DNA of 64,000 nucleotides, taken from Kocuria rhizophila DC2201. GTDB lineage: Bacteria; Actinomycetota; Actinomycetes; Actinomycetales; Micrococcaceae. Of this stretch, positions 59,479-64,000 are shown piece by piece. The DNA lies in contig NC_010617.1 of the NCBI RefSeq assembly GCF_000010285.1, positions 1,860,001-1,924,000 of the forward strand, written 5' to 3'. The notes beneath the pieces were generated by a model. That model had not been told where the DNA came from. It did not search any database and saw only the letters and a list, made by a program, of their open reading frames with translations. Every line of letters starts with the position of its first letter. Positions within the stretch are counted from its first letter, which is position 1. Made by a program: the position numbers and the translations under genes.

Positions 59479-59546
59479 GCCGGCAGGAGCGAGGCCGGCG
59501 GGTAGTTCTGGTTGTCCGGTTGAATGGTTGGACAAACAGAACTACC
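59479..59546 (-). terminator. two hairpins downstream of qorB-like gene
   Basis: An 18-bp stem with one mismatch (59500-59517 with 59530-59546, one base unpaired) and next to it a 6-bp GCCGGC hairpin (59479-59499). They start about 25 bp after the qorB-like stop. Either a terminator or leftover IS ends. Confidence 0.45.
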
Positions 59547-59571
59547 CACTCATGCAGGTTCTACCGAGAGG

Positions 59572-60435
59572 TTAGATTGCGGCGACAGCCGAACGAACAG
59601 CCTCAGCCATGGACGTGGCCGGGCGTCCGATAAGCCTGTTCAGGTCTCCAGAGTTCACCAGGAGGTCTCCGCGGGCTATTCCCAGATCAGAATCTGCGAG
59701 GATTTCCGCGCCCCCCTCGGGCACTCCGACCCTGACGAGCATTGCGGCGTATTCGCGCGGCGGCAGGTCCTGGTAGGAGATGTGCTTGCCGGCCGCGGCG
59801 CTGATCTCTGCCGCAAGCTCGGCCATGGTGAATGGCTTGTCACCGCCGAGCTCATAGATCCTGCCGGCCTGGTCGTCGGCCAGCAGCACCGCGGCGGCCG
59901 CCTGGGCATAGTCTGCGCGGGAGGCGGCGCTCACCCGACCATTGCCGGCACTGCCGACGAGGGCACCCTGAGCGAGCACGCCCGGCAATTGGTCGGTGTA
60001 GTTCTCCAGATACCAGCTGTTGCGCAACAGGACGAAAGGAACGCCGGACTGCTTCAGGAGGGTCTCGGTGGCTTGGTGCTCGACGGCCAGCTTCATCCCA
60101 CTGCCGTCTGCGTTGGCGATGCTCGTGTAGGCGACCAGCTCGATACCCTCGCGCTGAGCGGCCTCGATCACGGTACGGTGCTGCTCCACCCGCTGGCCCA
60201 CCTCGGAACCTGAGATCAGGAGGACTTTGCTGGCCCCCTTTATGGCCTTTCCTACGGAGGCCGCATCGGTGTAGTCCATCTTCCTTACATGGACACCGCG
60301 CTGTGCCAGATCCGCGATCTTCTCAACTGCACGCCCTGCGGCCACAATCTCCTGCGGCGGAACGTTGCGCTCCAGCAGTGTCTCCACGACCTGGCGGCCA
60401 AGCTGGCCGGTAGCTCCGGTGATAACGATGCTCAT
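59572..60435 (-). CDS. NmrA/QorB-like NAD(P)H-binding oxidoreductase
   Basis: 287-aa atypical SDR. NAD(P)-binding start SIVITGATGQLGRQVVE, then LLISGSEVGQR, VAYTSIANADGSG and LLRNSWYLENYTDQLPG, as in QorB-type quinone oxidoreductases and other NmrA-like proteins. AAGGA lies 5 nt before the ATG. Probably reduces quinones or senses NADPH; exact role unknown. Flanked by IS remnants. Confidence 0.85.
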   Translation of the reverse strand: MSIVITGATGQLGRQVVETLLERNVPPQEIVAAGRAVEKIADLAQRGVHVRKMDYTDAASVGKAIKGASKVLLISGSEVGQRVEQHRTVIEAAQREGIELVAYTSIANADGSGMKLAVEHQATETLLKQSGVPFVLLRNSWYLENYTDQLPGVLAQGALVGSAGNGRVSAASRADYAQAAAAVLLADDQAGRIYELGGDKPFTMAELAAEISAAAGKHISYQDLPPREYAAMLVRVGVPEGGAEILADSDLGIARGDLLVNSGDLNRLIGRPATSMAEAVRSAVAAI

Positions 60436-60460
60436 GATGTCCTTCCATGGGGTCCTTGAC

Positions 60461-60485
60461 GGAAGGTACAACCACCCCACCTTCC
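60461..60485. promoter_or_regulatory. inverted repeat upstream of qorB-like gene
   Basis: GGAAGGT (60461-60467) and ACCTTCC (60479-60485), 11 bp apart, 26 bp from the start codon. A plausible operator, probably for the regulator whose start remains at 60531. Confidence 0.35.
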
Positions 60486-60530
60486 GATTACTTCCGAAAG
60501 AGGGTACGCACTTCGCAGTAAGGCACTGAT

Positions 60531-60566
60531 ATGAAAGTTAGTGATTCTGCATCCGGGGGTGCGTGA
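60531..60566 (+). pseudogene. beheaded divergent gene start (possible HxlR regulator)
   Basis: ATGAAAGTTAGTGATTCTGC opens a 12-codon frame that stops in sequence resembling the end of the second IS481 remnant. QorB genes are often divergent from an HxlR regulator, so this may be what the insertion left. Only position and context support it. Confidence 0.25.
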
Positions 60567-61263
60567 GGCCGGAGGCTGGTTGGCGCAGGCGGTGTGGGGC
60601 CGATGGTAGTTGAAGTGGTTCACCCACACCCCGGTCGCCTCCCGGCGGGCCTGCCCGCTGGCGTAGGGGCGGGCGTAGAGGACCTCATCGACCAGTAACC
60701 GGTTATAGCGCTCGGCTTTGCCGTTGTGCCGTGGCGTGTAGGGGCGGATCCGTTAGTGCCTGCTGGCCAGTGCTTCCACGGTGCGGGTGAAGTCCAACGC
60801 CTGCGTAGTTGGCACCGTTGCCGGTGGCTGCTTTCTCATCCTCGAAGGCCTCGGTGCAGGCCAGCCGAGAGAACCCGTCCACGGCGCTGGGAAGGTAGGT
60901 GTACCTGCCACGCTGCTTGCGGGCGCGTTCGGAAGCCAGGGCTTGGCGGGAGTCTCGCCCGAGGGCCCACCAACCACCACCGTCGGGGATTCTCCCGAGC
61001 TTCTTCACATCCAGGTGGATCCTGTGCCCGGCCCATCCGGCACGGATACGTTGGGGTGGGCGTGGCAGGTTCTCCCCGGGCGGGGTGAGATCACGCAGTC
61101 CTGCTTCGCCCTCAGCACGGTAACGCGCCACCCAGGTGGCCACAGTGGGCCGGGAAACCCGGAACTTTGCAGCCACGTGAGCCTGGGGCACACCATCGTA
61201 AAGATGACGGTGCACCATCTGCAGGGGGCCGGTCGGGGTCAGGGGTGCATGAGCGTGGGTCAT
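60560..61263 (-). pseudogene. IS481-family transposase, second degenerate copy
   Basis: Starts at ATG 61263: APLTPTGPLQMVHRHLYDGV, FRVSRPTVATWVARYRAEGE (HTH), LRDLTPPGENLPRP, then directly HLDVKKLGRIPDGGGW, meaning an internal piece is deleted. Then PSAVDGFSRLACTEAFEDEK before the frame breaks; at the end HFNYHRPHTACANQPPASR in another frame. It is not a copy of the element at 57104, because the two differ in the preserved parts. Confidence 0.82.
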
Positions 61264-61402
61264 GAACGGGCTCTCTCGTACGGGTGGGTGGTGTAGGAAC
61301 TTCCATCCCGCGACGAGCAGCCCGTTCCTCATCTCACCACCACACCCGTGCCAACAACCCCATCCCCCACAACAGCTAGGAACCACCTTCATCGGGCCCG
61401 CG

Positions 61403-62077
61403 TCACTCGTGAACGGCGGCGCTCCGCGCCTCGGATCCCTGGTGCGGGCCCCCCGTTCGCGCGCGGTCGTCCCGTCGGCAGAGGGCGGCGCGCCGGATGA
61501 GCCACCGGCTCACGAGCTGCAGGAGCAGCCCCGCGGCGAACGTCACGGCCATGAACGGGCGGTCGATGTCGAGCGGCAGAACCACGGCCGCCATGCACAC
61601 CGCACCGAGCACGATGAACGAGGCACGAGCGATGCAGCGGCACTCGGTGCGCCAATAACCACGGGGCAGCCGCACGACCCGTCGGCATGTGGCAAGCGCC
61701 GCGAGCCACCCAGTTCCCAGTGGAACGGACAGTTGCGGGTACGTGAGTCCGGCGTCGCCCGGCAGGGCGATCGCCGCGCCTCGAGCCACCACCTGGTTGG
61801 CAAGGATCAGGGCCAGGGTCACGGCCAGGGCGTCCAGCAGTATCGACGTCAGGGGGCGGGACAGCCATCGCGAAGGCCGCGCCGGTGGTGTCCCGGTGGC
61901 GTTCTTAAGGCCGATGCCGTCCGAGAGCCACTGCCCGTGCGGGAGCCCGGCTCCTGTGGACGGCCCGTTCGCCAGCCCGGTCCCGTTCGAGGCGTGGGAT
62001 GCTGTCGCTGGTCGGGACCCGGTGACGCCGGAGAGGGCCCGTGGGATGCGCGCACCACGACGCACAATCTCGACCAT
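61403..62077 (-). pseudogene. N-terminal fragment of a polyprenyl glycosylphosphotransferase (sugar transferase)
   Basis: 224 codons. After a variable start, four membrane helices appear (about 80-100, 108-125, 145-165, 170-190) with PRGYWRTECRCIARASFIVLG, as in the membrane half of WbaP/exopolysaccharide sugar transferases. The catalytic C-terminal half is absent; the frame stops at 61403, next to the second IS481 remnant. The ATG at 62077 has GGGAGG about 8 nt upstream. Probably cut by the insertion and inactive. Confidence 0.7.
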
Positions 62078-62220
62078 CCGGGCCACCTCCCTCTCCACGC
62101 GCGCGGCCGACGTAATAGGTTACATGCAGATGCTTGAGGTTGCCCCTATTTGTACGGTCGCGGCCTTCCCGCGAGCACACCCCTCCTCACCGGACCGACG
62201 TCGCCTCATCAGATCCGCCG

Positions 62221-62226
62221 TAGAGT
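62221..62226 (+). promoter_or_regulatory. -10 box of leaderless maf
   Basis: TAGAGT, 7 nt before the GTG at 62234. Confidence 0.5.
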
Positions 62227-62233
62227 GAGGGGC

Positions 62234-62872
62234 GTGCACCCCGCTCTCGTCCTGGCCTCACAATCACCGGCGCGCGCATCCCTGTTGGAGCGCGCACACA
62301 TCCCGTACCGCGCCATCGTCTCCCACGTGGATGAGGACGCCCTCGTGGCCGCGGAGACCCCCGAGACCCCTCCGCAGACGGCACTGTTGCTCGCCCGCGC
62401 CAAGGCGGAGGCCGTCGCAGCGCTTCCGGAAGCGGAGGGGCGGCTCGTGCTGGGTTGCGACTCCGTGTTCGAGCTCGACGGCGCCCCCTACGGCAAGCCG
62501 TACGAGCCGGACGTCGCGATCGAGCGCATCAGCGCCATGAGCGGGCGCACTGGCACGCTGCACACGGGCCACTGGCTCGTGGACGCGCGCACGGGCGAGG
62601 CATCCGGCAACGGCCTGATCTGCTCCGCGGACGTGCACTTCGCCTCCATGACGCGCGAGGAGATCGAGGACTACGTGGCCACGGGTGAGCCCCTCCAGGT
62701 CGCGGGCTCCTTCACCTTGGACGGGCGGGGATCCCAGTTCATCGAACGGGTGGACGGGGATCCGAACGCCGTGATCGGGCTGAGCCTGTCCACCCTGCGT
62801 ACCCTGCTCGCCGGGGTAGGGATCCGGGCGTCCTCGTGGTGGGGTGCCGCAGTACAGGGTGGGGCGCAATGA
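62234..62872 (+). CDS. maf: Maf-like nucleoside triphosphate pyrophosphatase
   Basis: 212 aa. Removes non-canonical nucleotides (dTTP/UTP- or m7GTP-type Maf) by pyrophosphohydrolysis. Seen: LVLASQSPARASLLERA (substrate loop, usually SPRR), VDED, GCDSVFELDG (metal Asp) and GKPYEPD. The usual SxxRR loop is SPARAS here, so one Arg is missing. Normally next to accE and accA; here separated from accE by the accessory region. Leaderless GTG. Confidence 0.9.
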   Translation: MHPALVLASQSPARASLLERAHIPYRAIVSHVDEDALVAAETPETPPQTALLLARAKAEAVAALPEAEGRLVLGCDSVFELDGAPYGKPYEPDVAIERISAMSGRTGTLHTGHWLVDARTGEASGNGLICSADVHFASMTREEIEDYVATGEPLQVAGSFTLDGRGSQFIERVDGDPNAVIGLSLSTLRTLLAGVGIRASSWWGAAVQGGAQ

Positions 62873-62976
62873 TTTGTAGATCTTCCACAGTTACCGCACC
62901 GCGGTACCCCCGCGCTTAGGCGTTCCCCGGCGGGGGGCACTAGCCTTTCGGCAGAGAGTCGACAAGGAGCTATCAC

Positions 62977-64000
62977 GTGACCACCACCTCGCGGCAGCAA
63001 GAGGCCGCCACCGCAACCCGCCCCATCACCAAGGTCCTCGTGGCCAACCGGGGGGAGATCGCGGTGCGCGTGATCCGCGCCGCCCGTGACGAGGGCATTG
63101 CCTCGGTGGCCGTGTATGCGGACCCGGACCGGGACGCCCTGCACGTCCGCATGGCGGACGAGGCCCACTCCCTGGGCGGCACCACAGCCGCGGACTCGTA
63201 CCTGCAGATCGACAAGGTGCTCGACGCCGCACGGCGCTCGGGCGCGGACGCCATCCACCCCGGCTACGGCTTTCTGTCCGAGAACGCGGAGTTCGCGGCG
63301 GCCGTGATCAGCGCCGGGCTCACCTGGATCGGCCCGCCGCCCGCGGCGATTGCCCAGCTGGGTGACAAGGTCGCGGCCCGCCACATCGCGGAGAAGGTCG
63401 ACGCCCCGCAGGTCCCCGGCACCGCGGACCCCGTGACCTCGGCCCAGGAGGTGCTCGACTTCGTGGACGAGCACGGCCTGCCGATCGCCATCAAGGCCGC
63501 ATTCGGCGGCGGTGGCCGAGGCATCAAGGTGGTCCGCGAACGCGATGCCATCCCCGAGCTCTACGAGTCCGCCGTGCGCGAGGCCACCGCGGCCTTCGGA
63601 CGTGGCGAGTGCTTCGTGGAGCGCTTCCTGGACGCGCCCCGCCACGTGGAGACCCAGTGCCTCGCGGACCAGTACGGCAACGTGGTCGTGGTCTCCACCC
63701 GCGACTGCTCGCTGCAGCGCCGCAACCAGAAGCTCGTGGAGGAGGCTCCCGCCCCGTTCCTCACTGAGGAGCAAAACCGCCGGCTCTACGAGTCCTCCAA
63801 GGCCATCCTGCGGGAGGCCGACTACCAGGGCGCCGGAACCTGCGAGTTCCTCGTGGGCCAGGACGGCACCATCTCCTTCCTGGAGGTCAACACCCGGCTG
63901 CAGGTGGAGCACCCCGTGTCCGAGGAGGTCTCCGGACTGGACCTGGTCCGCGAGCAGTTCCGCATCGCCCGCGGCGAGGCCCTGGGCTACGGGGACCCCG
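62977..64000 (+). CDS. accA: acyl-CoA carboxylase alpha subunit (biotin carboxylase; 3' end cut by window edge)
   Basis: 341 codons visible. ATP-dependent carboxylation of biotin on the BCCP domain. Seen: [37 protein letters not shown], the ATP-grasp glycine loop [13 protein letters not shown], and the [18 protein letters not shown] metal/catalytic block. The biotinyl-Lys domain lies beyond the window. AAGGAG lies 7 nt before the GTG start. Partner of AccD and AccE at 48.4-50.3 kb; substrate of BirA. Confidence 0.95.
   Translation, partial: MTTTSRQQEAATATRPITKVLVANRGEIAVRVIRAARDEGIASVAVYADPDRDALHVRMADEAHSLGGTTAADSYLQIDKVLDAARRSGADAIHPGYGFLSENAEFAAAVISAGLTWIGPPPAAIAQLGDKVAARHIAEKVDAPQVPGTADPVTSAQEVLDFVDEHGLPIAIKAAFGGGGRGIKVVRERDAIPELYESAVREATAAFGRGECFVERFLDAPRHVETQCLADQYGNVVVVSTRDCSLQRRNQKLVEEAPAPFLTEEQNRRLYESSKAILREADYQGAGTCEFLVGQDGTISFLEVNTRLQVEHPVSEEVSGLDLVREQFRIARGEALGYGDP

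Overview
The window is about 64 kb of very GC-rich DNA. Gene order and protein families point to an actinobacterium of the Micrococcaceae, probably Kocuria-like. The genus is my inference; the actinobacterial assignment is well supported by a SAM-IV riboswitch, an Rpf-type secreted transglycosylase, a dgt-dnaG block, an acyl-CoA carboxylase epsilon subunit, and many TANNNT -10 boxes placed 6-8 nt before the start codon (leaderless genes). No rRNA, tRNA or CRISPR array was seen.

Layout. 1-4.3 kb: dnaG (cut by the left edge), dgt and dusB. 4.5-8.2 kb: a TPR protein, galactokinase and a sugar MFS transporter in one operon. 8.4-10.8 kb: a GNAT protein and glycyl-tRNA synthetase. 11.1-15.7 kb: a valine/acyl-CoA catabolic block (acyl-CoA dehydrogenase, MarR regulator, mmsB, mmsA) with a shared candidate operator. 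15.9-18.7 kb: S4 protein, esterase, SGNH hydrolase, GNAT protein. 18.9-21.8 kb: metY-metX behind a SAM-IV riboswitch. 21.9-27.7 kb: VOC protein, CPBP protease, two-component system, ABC exporter. 27.9-32.5 kb: a prolyl-oligopeptidase-family peptidase with two odd insertions, a decayed capsule-type glycosyltransferase and an FAD oxidoreductase. 32.7-33.7 kb: an Rpf-like protein with a long structured leader. 33.9-37.0 kb: inositol-phosphatase-family protein and ligA. 37.2-44.0 kb: MaoC hydratase, high-molecular-weight FabG, thiolase, TetR and acyl-CoA oxidase, which together make a peroxisome-like beta-oxidation set. 44.1-47.8 kb: PP2C phosphatase, class III cyclase, PH-domain protein and birA, overlapping end to end. 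48.0-50.3 kb: YciI, accD, accE.

From 50.4 to 62.1 kb the conserved accD-accE-maf-accA neighbourhood is interrupted. The interruption holds a MauE-thioredoxin fusion, a DUF885 protein, a dicarboxylate/glutamate symporter, an aldehyde dehydrogenase with its DUF779 partner, and then an IS graveyard (IS481-like, IS3-like and IS110-like remnants) around a DUF1348 gene, a QorB-like oxidoreductase and a truncated sugar transferase. maf and accA (cut by the right edge) follow.

The most unusual signals are a dispersed GACGACGCCGC repeat found both between genes and inside disordered protein linkers; the rpf leader, which can form a 10-bp pseudoknot and a competing hairpin next to a palindromic promoter; and the operator shared by the MarR-linked acyl-CoA dehydrogenase and mmsA.
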